A DNA stretch of 64,000 nucleotides, taken from Chamaelirium japonicum. Its lineage: Eukaryota > Streptophyta > Magnoliopsida > Liliales > Melanthiaceae. The notes below the pieces were generated by a model. That model was given only the letters and a program-made list of their open reading frames with translations, did not search any database and had not been told where the DNA came from. Made by a program: the position numbers and the translations under genes. How positions within the stretch are numbered: the first letter of the stretch is position 1; each line of letters begins with the position of its first letter. Below are positions 27,509-36,466 of this stretch, piece after piece. The stretch covers positions 558,001 to 622,000 of the forward strand of contig OX393557.1 of NCBI GenBank assembly GCA_947650365.1, in the 5' to 3' direction.

Positions 27509-30010
27509 ATGGCTCCGGCGACGAGGGGGCGCAGGAGGACGAGGGCCCGTATGGGATCTGTGCACGGCGAACCCCCCGCTGAGACTCCCCAGCACCTTGT
27601 CCCGCTCAGTGACCAGCTCCTGTTGGAGATGCTGGCCACCCAGCGGGCAATGATGGAGGAGTTGACGCGCTTGCGTCAGGCTCCGGCGGCTAGCCGGCGA
27701 TCAGGACCATCGAGGCCCGCATCCCCCGCGTGACCTCCCGTCTCGTCGCGTCTGCCCACGACCGTCCCAGCACGGCGAGCTTCCTGCCCGGAGCCCCCGG
27801 TTGAGAGGACGGCAGTGCGTGGAACGAAGGAGACCCCGCTCACAAGGTTACAGAAGCTTGTAACCCAGCGGTCCAGTAACCAGGCGACCTCGCGCGCGAC
27901 CATCCCTCGTCGACGTAGCCGGAGCGTCGACTCTGACGGGTCGGAGGCGAGGTCTCAAGAGAGAGATCGTGACCCGCGCCATCGGCGACGAGGGAAAGAG
28001 CCCGCGGTGGCTATACCTTCCGAACCTCGAGAGGCGACGGCCTCCCATAGACCAACCGCCTCGCTGAAGGGACCAGCGCGTGAGCAGCCAGTAGGCCGCC
28101 GATCGATGGCCCCCGAGGGTCGCCGTGGGGTGGATCCGAACCTCCCTTGAGGAAGTGCACACGAGCGCCTAGGACCTGCGCAGCCGCCTTTGGGATTTCT
28201 CCCCGGGCACTGGCAGCGACCTAGTGCGCCAGTGGATTTACTGGAGGACCTCGCCGCCCATGGAGGAAGCTCGCCCTTCACCAGCGAGGTCCACCAAGAC
28301 GGTTTTCCGCACCACTGGACCCCCCCGAAGTTTGTATTGTTCGACGGGTCGCAAGATCCCATCGACCATCTCTTGGCCTACAGGAAACTTCTATTTTTCC
28401 GGGACCAGGACCACGTCCTGTGTCGAGCGTTCCCGAGCAGTCTGACCGGATCGGCGTTGAATTGGTTTCACAAGCTGCCGCCCGGCGTGATCCCCGACTT
28501 TCCAACTCTCTCTAGGCTATTCCTAGAGCAGTATCGCTGCAATAGGCAGCCCCCGAAGAGGATCGAATCTCTGTTTACTTTGGCCATGGGAGCTCGCGAA
28601 ACGCTCCGGTGCTTCGCAACGCGATTCCGAAGCGCCTACCTCGCTTTGGAAGACGCGGCGGGCCAGGATCGTACCGTGGTGAGTGCTTTCAGAAGCGCCC
28701 TCCCCAAGGGGGGCAAGCTTCATGACGCCTTAGTGATCAAGGACCCTCGCACAATGGTCGAACTATTCGCCCTGGTCCAGCAGCACATCAAGCTCGAGGA
28801 TGCGGTGCTAGATCGGAAGGGAAAGGCAGTAGAGCAGCGACCTCCTCCGGCTTTGCGACCTCTTGTCGTTAATGCTGTGGAGAGGAGGGAGGTGCCACTT
28901 ACGGTACCCTTGCCCGGACCGTCCGCAGCTCCTGCAGTACCGCCCGCTGAAGCCCCCGCGGTGGTCGCTGGAAGGCCGGCGAACTGGCGCCTGCCTCCGG
29001 GACCCGGGGAGCGGGACTTCACTGTGCTGACCCACTCGCCGGGGCAAATTTTCCATCAGATTCGGAATGAGCCTTTCTTCCAGTACCCGCCACCCCTACA
29101 GGTCGGAGAGCCCGGCTCTACCGACAACTCGCGGCGGTGCGCTTTTCATCGAAGCCCTGGGCATCACACTAATAGATGCCGGGCTCTGAAAAACCACCTG
29201 GAGGATTTGGTCACCTTGGGGCACTTGAACCAGTTCATCTCGCCCCCGAGGAGGTTCGAGGTGATTCCAGAGCGAGCCCCTCGGGAAGGAGATCGCCCAG
29301 GACTCGCGGAGCCCGCCTTACCTCCGCCTCCCCCGGGAGGACCGGCGATCTGCCACACCATTAGCGGGCGGCTGAGCGGCCCCAGATCAAGTAATGAAGC
29401 CCGCCGGCGGGTCAGGGAGATGGAGCGGGCGCAAAAGGTATTTTCTGTCTCGCTAACTCCTACTTTACTTCGAGCACCAAGGGTGGAAGCCCGTGATTTC
29501 CTCTGGTTTTCGGAGGACGACATGGCTGGGGTCGTCGCGCCCCACAATGACCCCCTCGTCATACGCCTGATGATGGCAAACATCGAGGTGAGGCGAGCTC
29601 TGGTGGATTCAGGGAGCGCCGTTGACATCCTCTTTCTGTCGGCCTACCTGCGAATGGGGTTGAGACTCGCCGACTTGTCTCCCTCGACGAGCTCCCTTAG
29701 TGGATTCACCGGTGAGGTCGCCAAAGTAGCGGGAGAGATAACCCTTACAGTGACAGCGGGCCCGGAAGCTCGCCAAGTCCGCTTCACGGTAGTCGACGGG
29801 AATTCGGCCTTTAACGCCATCCTTGGGCGGCCTTGGCTAAGGCAGATGAAGGCGGTGTCTTCACCCAACCATCAGGCCCTCAAATTTCCAACGACGAGCG
29901 GGGTCGTAGTCATTCGGGGAGATCAGGTAACCGCAACCAGATGCGAGCAGGATGCTCCTCACCTCATGGACTTGGAAGTCGCCGAGGCCAAGAGGCCCGC
30001 ATCCTCCTAG
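27509..30010 (+). pseudogene. gag-pro: gag-pro with two internal nonsense codons
   Basis: ATG at 27509 opens the frame that runs to integrase. Codons 75 (TGA, 27731) and 214 (TGA, 28148) interrupt the Gag N-terminus; the frame then stays open to TAG at 30008. The first segment is basic, then helical (LLLEMLATQRAMMEELTRL). A Retrotrans_gag-type capsid region lies at about 28320-28700 (KFVLFDGSQDPIDHLLAY, LTGSALNWFHKLPP). A CX2HX4HX4C knuckle encoded at 29138-29179 is of the Tat type. The aspartic protease follows, with catalytic D-S-G at 29606-29614 and ILGRPWL as the C-terminal hallmark. Both early stops could be CGA-to-TGA changes, which is inference. The start at 28190 that an ORF finder would give is a TTG and not real. 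The product would form particles and process the polyprotein. Confidence 0.85.
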
Positions 30011-30016
30011 CAATTA
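30008..30016 (+). promoter_or_regulatory. Candidate stop-codon readthrough site at the gag-pro/pol boundary
   Basis: The reading is TAG CAA TTA, with gag-pro and pol in the same frame and open on both sides. Stop followed by CARYYA is the established leaky context of tobamovirus replicase genes. It lies in the low-complexity linker between protease and RT, where such control would belong. None of the six other internal stops has this context. It could still be a chance CAG-to-TAG mutation. Confidence 0.5.
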
Positions 30017-31648
30017 CCGCCCGCTACGAGTGAGCTCCTGGGGAGTCCGCTGGGGACCTCCTCACCTAAGTCCCCTGCTCCACCCCCGGGTGGGAGCGGC
30101 GCGGACCTTAAGTTGGAGGAAGGTCGCCTGACAACCCCCAGGAGAGGAAGTTTTCCAGTGGCCGAACCACTTCAGGAGATCGACATTGGCGGTGCAAAAG
30201 GGCCGAGAATTATTAGTCTCGGGACCTCGTTAACCAAGGGCGAGGTCCAAGCCATAACCAGCTTGCTAAGGGAATACTGCGACGTATTCGCCTGGAGCTT
30301 CGCGGACATGCCAGGGATTGACCCGGAGGTCGCCTGTCATCGTCTGCACACCGTGAAGGAGTTCCCACCGGTCAAACAGAAAGCTCGGCACATACCTGCT
30401 GCGAAATCCATCGCAGTGGCGGCGGAGATAGACAAGCTAGAGCGAGCTGGCTTTATACGTGAGGCACACTTCCCCGAGTGGATCTCCAATATCGTGGCGG
30501 TGCCTAAGAAGAGCGGAGCGGTCAGAGTGTGCATCGACTTCTCCGACCTCAATAAAGCATGCCCGAAGGACGGTTTTCCTCTTCCAAGAATAGGCGCGCT
30601 GGTCGACGCAGCTGTCGGGTTCCGGGCTCTATCTTTCATGGATGGATACTGAGGGTATAACCAAATACCCCTCCACCCCGAAGATCAGGAGAAGACCGCC
30701 TTCTACTCCGGAGCGGGCTACCAGAAGCTATACTGCTATCGAGTGATGCCCTTCGGACTCAAGAACGCTGGAGCGACCTACCAAAGGTTAGTCACTCACA
30801 TGTTTAAAAATCAGATCGGCAGAAATGTCGAGGTATATGTTGACGACCTTCTGGTCAAAAGTCGAGAGCGAGGAGGGCATGTCGCCGACCTCCGCGAAAC
30901 CTTCGAAATACTGAGAAAGTACCGAATGAGGCTGAACCCGGCGAAGTGCGCATTCGGGGTGACTTCGGGGAAATTCCTCGGGTACCTGGTCACCCACAGG
31001 GGGATCGAGGCTGACCCTGGGCAAATCCGAGCACTTGTCGAAATGCCCGCACCAAGAACCCAGCAGGAAGTCCAGAGATTGAGCGGGCGAATCGCCATGC
31101 TTAATCGGTTTATATCCAAATCCTCAGACAATTGCCGACCTCTTTTCGAGCTGCTGCGAAAAGGAGCGAGCATTTGCTGGGATGAAAATTGCGAGCGCGC
31201 CTTTCAGAAGATCAAGGACTATCTGGCGAACCCGCCGATCCTAGCGGCACCAAAAGATGGCGCCGAGCTTGGCGTGTATCTCGCGGTCACGGAGAACGCC
31301 GTAAGCGGGGTCCTGGTAGTGGAAGAAGCAAAGGTAGAGCGGCCTGTCTATTTTGTGAGCCACATGATGCTTCCTGCCGAGCTCCGGTATCGACCAATCG
31401 AGAAGGTCGCTTTGGCCTTGGTCCTTACCGCGAGGAAGCTTCACCCCTACTTCTCGGCGCACACCGTCAAAGTCATCACGGAGCACCCCCTGAAGAGCGC
31501 CCTCTCCAGGCCTTCGGTAGCCGGCAGGTTGTATCGATGGTCTGCCGAGCTCGCCGCCTATGGATTGGAGTATGCCCCTCGAGTTGCTGTCAAAGGGCAG
31601 GCTCTCGCCGATTTCTTGGCGGACTTCCCCATAGAAGAACCAGTCTAG
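30011..31648 (+). pseudogene. pol: pol, part 1: reverse transcriptase and first RNase H, with nonsense codons
   Basis: The frame continues directly from gag-pro. A linker (30011-30170) leads to RT: FPPVKQKARHIP, RVCIDFSDLNKACPKDGFPLP and the catalytic YVDD at 30836-30847. TGA at 30650 interrupts the first catalytic block just after FMDGY, where the family usually has Ser. The RNase H that follows (about 31160-31640) reads VYLAVTENAVSGVLV, without the usual first catalytic Asp, as expected for the degenerate first RNase H of Tat elements. TAG at 31646 ends the segment. RT copies the genomic RNA into cDNA; this copy cannot make full-length enzyme without suppression of the TGA. Confidence 0.88.
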
Positions 31649-32302
31649 TACCAGGAGGATGAGCCAACTGAGGCACACCCTGGGAAGGCGAGGTTCTTGG
31701 ACAACCAAGGCGAGCGTCCTCCAAATGAGCGTCCAGAGGCGACGGGATGGGAATTGTTCGTCGATGGATCCTCCAACGCTTCGGGGGCTGGGATCGGGGT
31801 CGCTCTGATCGCCCAAGAGGTGCTGCTTGAGAAATCAGTCCGACTGGATTTCGCCGCTACCAACAATGAAGCGGAGTACGAGGCGTTACTGGCTGGTCTG
31901 GAGCTCGCTCAAGAGGTAGGCGCCAAACGCTTGAAAGTCTTTAGTGATTCCCAGCTAATTATTTGCCAAATCAATGGGGAGTACGCCTCCCGGGATGCAC
32001 GAATGGCGATCTACGTGGATCTGGTGAAGAGCAAGGCCGCGGAGTTCGAAAAGATCTCTTTCGAGCAAATTCCGCGAGCCGATAATAGGCGAGCTGATGC
32101 CTTGGCAAACGCCGCCTCCTTGCTGGGAACATCAGAAGCTCGGCAGATTCTCATTGAGGTCCAAAATCAGTCTCGGCTCCAGCTGGCGGAGTCCGCTGTT
32201 AACCAAGTTTCTACCGACGTATCTCCTGGCTGGTGGATCGCTCCCATTCTTCGTTTTCTTCAAAAGGGCGAGCTTCCAGAGGGTAGAGAGGAAGCCCGGT
32301 GA
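31649..32302 (+). pseudogene. pol: pol, part 2: archaeal-type RNase H
   Basis: The same frame, after TAG at 31646. The domain has the four acidic positions of an active RNase H: D in LFVDGSSNASG, E in NNEAEYEALLAGL, D in VFSDSQLI and D in NRRADALANAA. Such a second RNase H next to a decayed first one is the known hallmark of Tat-lineage elements; it removes the RNA strand during reverse transcription. The segment ends at TGA 32300 (after EEAR), possibly a former CGA. The ORF-finder start at 31697 is a TTG, and the real segment has no start of its own. Confidence 0.85.
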
Positions 32303-33469
32303 GTGGAGAAATGTGCTGGTCGCTATCTCATTCGCTGGGATCGCCTTTTTCGAAGATCTTTCGGCGGGCCGAATCTTCGTTGTATCGAGAGCCCGGAGAC
32401 CGAAGAAGCACTAAATTGCATCCATTCTGGTGAGCTGGGAAACCACGCTGGTGGGCGATCTCTAGCTGCGAAAGTTCGAAGGCAAGGATACTAGTGGCCC
32501 ACTCTGGAGCAAGACGCTTTGAAGGCCGCCCAGAGGTGCATCCAATGCCAGAAGCACGCCACGACGAACCATATGCCCACAGAAGAACTGCACCCTCTGG
32601 CGAGCCCCTGGCCTTTCCAGCAATGGGGGCTGGACATTGTGGGACCTTTCCCTGTGTCTACCCGGCAGAAGAAATTCATCTTAGTAGCTACGGACTACTT
32701 CACCAAATGGGTGGAAGCGGTCCCGCTAGCTAAGATTGGTGAGAAGCAAGTCAAGGACTTCCTTTGGAAGAATATCTTCTGCCGCTTTGGGTTGCCCCGA
32801 GTGCTCATCACCGACAATGGTCGCCAGTTCGACAACCGCTTGATCAGAAGCTTTTGTGTTGAATATGGGGTCGACCTAAGGTTCTCGTCCCCGAGGTACC
32901 CTCAAAGCAACGGGCAGGCCGAAGCTACGAACCGAGTAATCCGAGACAACCTCAAGAAAAGGTTGGAGGGAAAGAAAGGACTGTGGGAGCAGGAGCTCGA
33001 CGGCGTGCTGTGGGCTTATCGCACCACTCCACGTCGCTCGACCGACGAATCACCTTTCAGCCTAACTTACGGGTGTGAAGCCGTGCTGCCCATCGAAGCC
33101 GAGCTGCCAACGGAAAGGAAGCTCGCTGCAGGTGAGGTCGATAACGACGCTCTGCTCACCGACTCCCTCGACCAGCTCGAAGAAAGACGAGAGCGCGCCA
33201 ATCTACATCTTGCTGGATACCGACAAGAAATGAAGCGCGCATATGACAAGAGAGTCCGCCATCGGGCATTCAAAGCCGGGGACATGGTAATGAGAAAGGT
33301 GTTCACGAACACGCAGGAGCCTAATGCAGGGAAGCTCGCGGCGAACTGGGAAGGCCCCTACATAATACGCGAAGCGCGAGGCTCGGGGGCTTACCAGTTG
33401 ATGACCGCTGAAGGCGACCTGTTAGAGCGACCTTGGAATGCTTTGCACCTTCGTATGTTTTACGCGTAA
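32303..33469 (+). pseudogene. pol: pol, part 3: integrase
   Basis: The same frame, closed by TAA at 33467. The zinc-binding domain has HSGELGNH and CIQC, but TAG at 32492 falls between them, in a Tyr-stop-Trp-Pro context. The catalytic core follows with D in GLDIVGPF, D in ITDNGRQF and E in GQAEATN; the last two are separated by exactly 35 residues, the canonical DD35E. The C-terminal part (GDMVMRKV, NWEGPYII) fits the usual SH3-like DNA-binding domain without a chromodomain. The ORF from 32519 alone would encode the core without the zinc finger. Confidence 0.88.
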
Positions 33470-33507
33470 GGGGATTTTTGTAAGTTATCTTCTGAAGTTA
33501 TGAATGA

Positions 33508-34128
33508 ATGATGGGGTTTTCAACAAAGAATTCCACTCGGAAGCTCGCCGCAGCAAGAGCTCGTTTTATCTACAACGTAGTTCGCCGTTGTGCGGACTTA
33601 AAGCAAGACCGGGATCCTCAGAGGCAGCCAGTGGGCGACCTTGAGCTTCCCGGGGCAGTCCGCCGTTGTGCAGACTTAAAGCAAGACCGGGATCCTCAGA
33701 GGCAGCCAGTGGGCGACCTTGAGCTTCCCGGGGCAGTCTGCCGTTGTGCGGACTTAAAGCAAGACCGGGATCCTCAGAGGCAGCCAGTGGGCGACCTTGA
33801 GCTTCCCGGGGCAGTCCGCCATTGTGCGGACTTAAAGCAAGACCGGGATCCTCAGAGGCAGCCAGTGGGCGACCTTGAGCTTCCCGGGGCAGTCCGCCGT
33901 TGTACGGACTTAAAGCAAGACCGGGATCCTCAGAGGCAGCCAGTGGGCGACCTTGGGCTTCCCGGGGAAGTCCGCTGCCGAGTGGACTCTAAACCTAACC
34001 AGGATCCTTCGCGTTCACCTGCCATGAACGGAAGCATCCTGGCGATGGCGTACCCCTCGAAGGGCGAGCTCGCCGAACAGGATCATCGAGAGAAATTAAC
34101 CGGGCAGGGGGCAGCTAGCACTTATTAG
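33508..34128 (+). CDS. Uncharacterised ORF made of 26-residue repeats
   Basis: An ATG ATG start 38 nt after the integrase stop, 206 codons, in a different frame from pol. After a short basic leader the protein consists of five near-identical 26-residue units containing RCADLKQDRDPQRQPVGDL, then a degenerate sixth and a unique tail rich in charged residues. I do not recognise it. Because the DNA unit is 78 bp, the frame is preserved by any change in copy number, so openness is weak evidence of coding. Tandem repeats downstream of integrase are common in this lineage. It may be 3' untranslated sequence. Confidence 0.3.
   Translation: MMGFSTKNSTRKLAAARARFIYNVVRRCADLKQDRDPQRQPVGDLELPGAVRRCADLKQDRDPQRQPVGDLELPGAVCRCADLKQDRDPQRQPVGDLELPGAVRHCADLKQDRDPQRQPVGDLELPGAVRRCTDLKQDRDPQRQPVGDLGLPGEVRCRVDSKPNQDPSRSPAMNGSILAMAYPSKGELAEQDHREKLTGQGAASTY
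33583..33972 (+). repeat. Five tandem 78-bp repeats
   Basis: Copies start at 33583, 33661, 33739, 33817 and 33895, begin (C/T)GCCGTTGTGCGGAC or close variants, and differ by only one or two bases each. A decayed sixth copy starts at 33973. The near identity shows recent expansion. Confidence 0.95.
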
Positions 34129-34448
34129 TTTCCTTTCAAAATAAAAATGGTTTAAGTCTCTGAGGTAGGGAAGTTTTTGAAATCGTTTGGTTTGCTTAAT
34201 CGTTTTCCGAGCTCAGAGACTAATTACGATTTTGCGAGCATACCGAGTTTTCCGTTTGCATACACTTGAAAAATAAAAAGGATTGAATCGAATTAGCTAC
34301 CTCACCCGGGGTATCACTCTCGAGATCGCTGCGAAACTCCCGAAGCGGACTCACTGGTGAGACAGAGAAAGAAAGAAACAGGTGGACTTGAAAATTTCCA
34401 TTTCATTCATTTTTTCAAGATTACAAAAGGATTACAAAGAGATACAGC
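34129..34448. other. Non-coding gap between the repeat ORF and the antisense gene
   Basis: No ORF is supported. The sequence is A/T-rich compared with its neighbours. On the minus strand, just after the antisense stop, it reads TTTGTAATCC, TTTTGTAATC and AATGAATGAAATGG, which resembles plant polyadenylation upstream and near-upstream elements, so the antisense transcript may end near 34370-34420. That is inference. Confidence 0.5.
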
Positions 34449-35000
34449 TTAAGCTGGGCCCGCGCTAGCGCCCACGTCATCGCCGCCGCGCTTCCTCTTT
34501 TTCGACCTTTCGGCCTTGTACTTCTCGATGGCGTCAAGCACACCTTTTCGCAGGAGCTCGTTGAGCTGCGCCTGGAGGCGGCGTTGCTGAGCGAGGAGGT
34601 CTTGGAGATGCGTTTCCCTCAGAGACGCGATCTCATCCCTAGATGCCGCCAACTGACGTTGGAGCTCGGAGATTTCCTTCTGGGCGGCCTCTTCAGCTCG
34701 ACGGGCCCCTTGCGCATCGGATAGGGCGCGGTCGCGGGCATCCTCAACCGAAGCTAGTGTGGTGGTGAAAGTGGCGGCCCGCTGGCGCAATTCGGCGACC
34801 TCCGTATTAGAGGAGGCGACCTGCTGGCGCAGCCGGTCCACTTCAGCCCGCAGCTCGCCCGACTGGTCCATTTGGCGGATTCGGTAGATGTACTCGTCTA
34901 CTCTCCTCTCCGAGTCATGGAGAGTGTCATCGTAGAGGGCAACAATGTCCCCCGCGACGCCCGCGACCTCGTCGGCGAGAGCCCGGTTGACCCGCTCTGC
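34449..35000 (-). CDS. Antisense gene, exon 2: coiled-coil C-terminal part
   Basis: Reading on the minus strand from the acceptor at 35001/35000, the frame continues exon 1b (phase 0, codons GCA GAG CGG) for 183 codons to TAA at 34449. It begins AERVNRALADEVAGVAGD, passes an internal Met at 34871 (the start an ORF finder would choose) and forms a long heptad coiled coil (LRAEVDRLRQQV, EISELQRQLAASRDEIASL). It ends in a basic KKRKRGG stretch that could be a nuclear localisation signal. The 43 codons between acceptor and internal Met are free of stops, which supports the splice. Function is unknown; a dimerising nucleic-acid-binding role is a guess. Confidence 0.7.
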   Translation of the reverse strand, partial: AERVNRALADEVAGVAGDIVALYDDTLHDSERRVDEYIYRIRQMDQSGELRAEVDRLRQQVASSNTEVAELRQRAATFTTTLASVEDARDRALSDAQGARRAEEAAQKEISELQRQLAASRDEIASLRETHLQDLLAQQRRLQAQLNELLRKGVLDAIEKYKAERSKKRKRGGDDVGASAGPA

Positions 35001-35077
35001 CTGCGAAGAGGGCGAACAGTTTGAGTTAGAAGTTAGAGCAGGAATTTGGGGACAAAGGAGTATGAAGGTGGCCTTAC
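35001..35077 (-). other. Candidate intron of the antisense gene (77 nt, GT-AG)
   Basis: On the minus strand the donor is CTCGAG|GTAAGG and the acceptor CCCTCTTCGCAG|GCAGAG. Between them the sequence is pyrimidine-rich with TTCTAACTC, a good branch-point candidate about 35-40 nt before the acceptor. Without splicing the upstream frame stops at 35033. With it, two ORFs in different frames join in phase. No transcript is available, so this rests on sequence only. Confidence 0.7.
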
Positions 35078-36466
35078 CTCGAGCAGTCGGTTGATAAGAG
35101 TGATGTAGGGAGCCCGGGCGAAGATGTTGCGCCCCAAGATCTCCCGCATGAAGAAAGGGGCGCGCTCGGGGACGCCAGAGGAGGAGCCCGCCTGGCTCGC
35201 CTCGGCAGGAGCAGTGGGAGGAGGCGCAATGAAGGCAGCAGCGGCGGGCTCGTCCCCTTGGGCACCGGCAACCCCTTCGCTGCTAGGGGAAGGCACGGCG
35301 GCTCCCCCTTGTCCAGGCAGGTCCGAGGCTTCCGGGCTGGAGCACGGAAGGTCGTCCAGGATGGCTCCCAGGTCCGGAGACCAGTAGACCAACCCGCCCA
35401 GCTCCGGGAGAGGAGGAGTCTCAAGAGTGGCAGGAGCGGGCGCAGGCGCGAGCGCGGGCTCGGGCGCTGGGGCGCTAGCAGGCGCGGGCTCGGACACGGG
35501 CTCGAGCACGGGCGTGAGCGCGGGCTCGGGCGCTGGCGCGCTAGCAGGTGCGGGCTCGGACACGGGCTCGAACACGGGCACGAGCGCGGGCTCGGGCGCA
35601 GGCATGCTGGCAAGCGCGGGCTCGGACGCGGGTTCGGGCGCGAGCGCAGACGCGGGCTCGGGCACGGGCGCGGGCTTGGACGCGGGCTCGGACGCGGGCG
35701 CAGGCGCGGGCCCGGGCGCAGGAGCCGGCTCGTTCGCGGGCACAGGCTCGGACGCGGGCCCGAGCTCGGGCGCAAGCACGGGCGTGGGCGAGGGCTCGGG
35801 GGCAGTATGCGCGGGCTCGGGCACAGGCGCGCTAGCGGCAGAGGGCGAGGGCGCGGGCATGCTGGGGGCAGGCGCAGCTGGTGCCGAGGTCTTGGCCGGA
35901 GCGGGTGCAGAAGGCGTCGGGCTCGTTGGCACCGGTCCCTCGAGGGGCAGGGGAGGCATCGCTGTCGCAGAAGCGGGCTCGCCCTCGAGAGACCGTGGCT
36001 CCTCTTCTTCCGAGCTGGACTCGTCGCTGGAATCCTCGCCCGACGCCAAGCCCGCTTCCTCGAGGGCGGCTTTCCTCCTGTCCTCAACGACTCGTTCGTA
36101 GGCTTCACGAGCCTTGCGAACGGCGTCGTCCTCCGTCATTGGGCGGGCAGTTGAAGCCTTCTTCTTCTTCTTCTTTATATGGGCGCCCTCCATCTCTGGG
36201 GTCATTACCGCGACAAAGAGAGGTTTAGAGAGGTCGCCCGGGAACCCGCGCATCAGCACCTCGGCTATTGGGGTTTCCACCTCAGCCATACCGAGTAGGA
36301 GCTCGACGCGTGGGTCCTCAGGGTCGACCATAACAACTTGGCGTCGAGGGGGTTCCGGAGCTGGGGAGTGCGTAGGAGAATTGGGAACTAAGGGAGAGTT
36401 CGCCTGACCTGGGGCAACCTCGCGGGAGGGAGGCGGCGGCGAGGGAATATCCTCCTCACGGATCAT
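35078..36466 (-). CDS. Antisense gene, exon 1b: acidic and Ala-Pro-Glu repeat region
   Basis: Minus-strand ATG at 36466, overlapping the stop of exon 1a as ATGA, reads for 463 codons to the candidate donor at 35078. It starts with a Pro-rich stretch and a short conserved-looking part (DPRVELLLGMAEVETPIAEV), then KKKKKK and an acidic run (EDSSDESSSEEEE). About 150 residues of low-complexity Ala-Pro-Glu-Ser repeats follow, and last a sensible C-terminal part (FMREILGRNIFARAPYITL). The frame is open upstream of the ATG to 36664, where it encodes a KKGKKKR-type stretch, so this is probably the continuation of exon 1a after a one-base shift rather than a separate gene. Function is unknown. Confidence 0.65.
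35420..35890 (-). repeat. GC-rich imperfect repeats coding Ala-Pro-Glu
   Basis: Repeats of GCGCGGGCTCGGGCGC-like units with larger near-duplicates, for example the segments around 35440-35520 and 35520-35600. Several frames on both strands are open here because the repeat avoids stops; the plus-strand Gly/Arg and Gly/Ser ORFs are side products. Confidence 0.8.

Noticed and set aside
28190-28192. Start of Gag at 28190
   Set aside because: The codon is TTG. The frame is open from 28151 and, beyond two stops, reaches the ATG at 27509.
29164-29628. Minus-strand ORFs opposite gag-pro and pol
   Set aside because: They lie opposite recognised domains and show no family features of their own.
29926-30135. 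Intron spanning the gag-pro/pol stop, as in Ogre elements
   Set aside because: A GGTAACC at 29925 and CCCCAG near 30131 could be donor and acceptor, but neither is strong and I saw no good branch point or pyrimidine tract. The readthrough context explains the stop more simply. RNA reads would decide.
35258-36154. Plus-strand Gly/Arg-rich ORF of 298 codons and its neighbours
   Set aside because: Shadow of the Ala-Pro-Glu repeats on the minus strand; purely compositional sequence, no recognisable domain.
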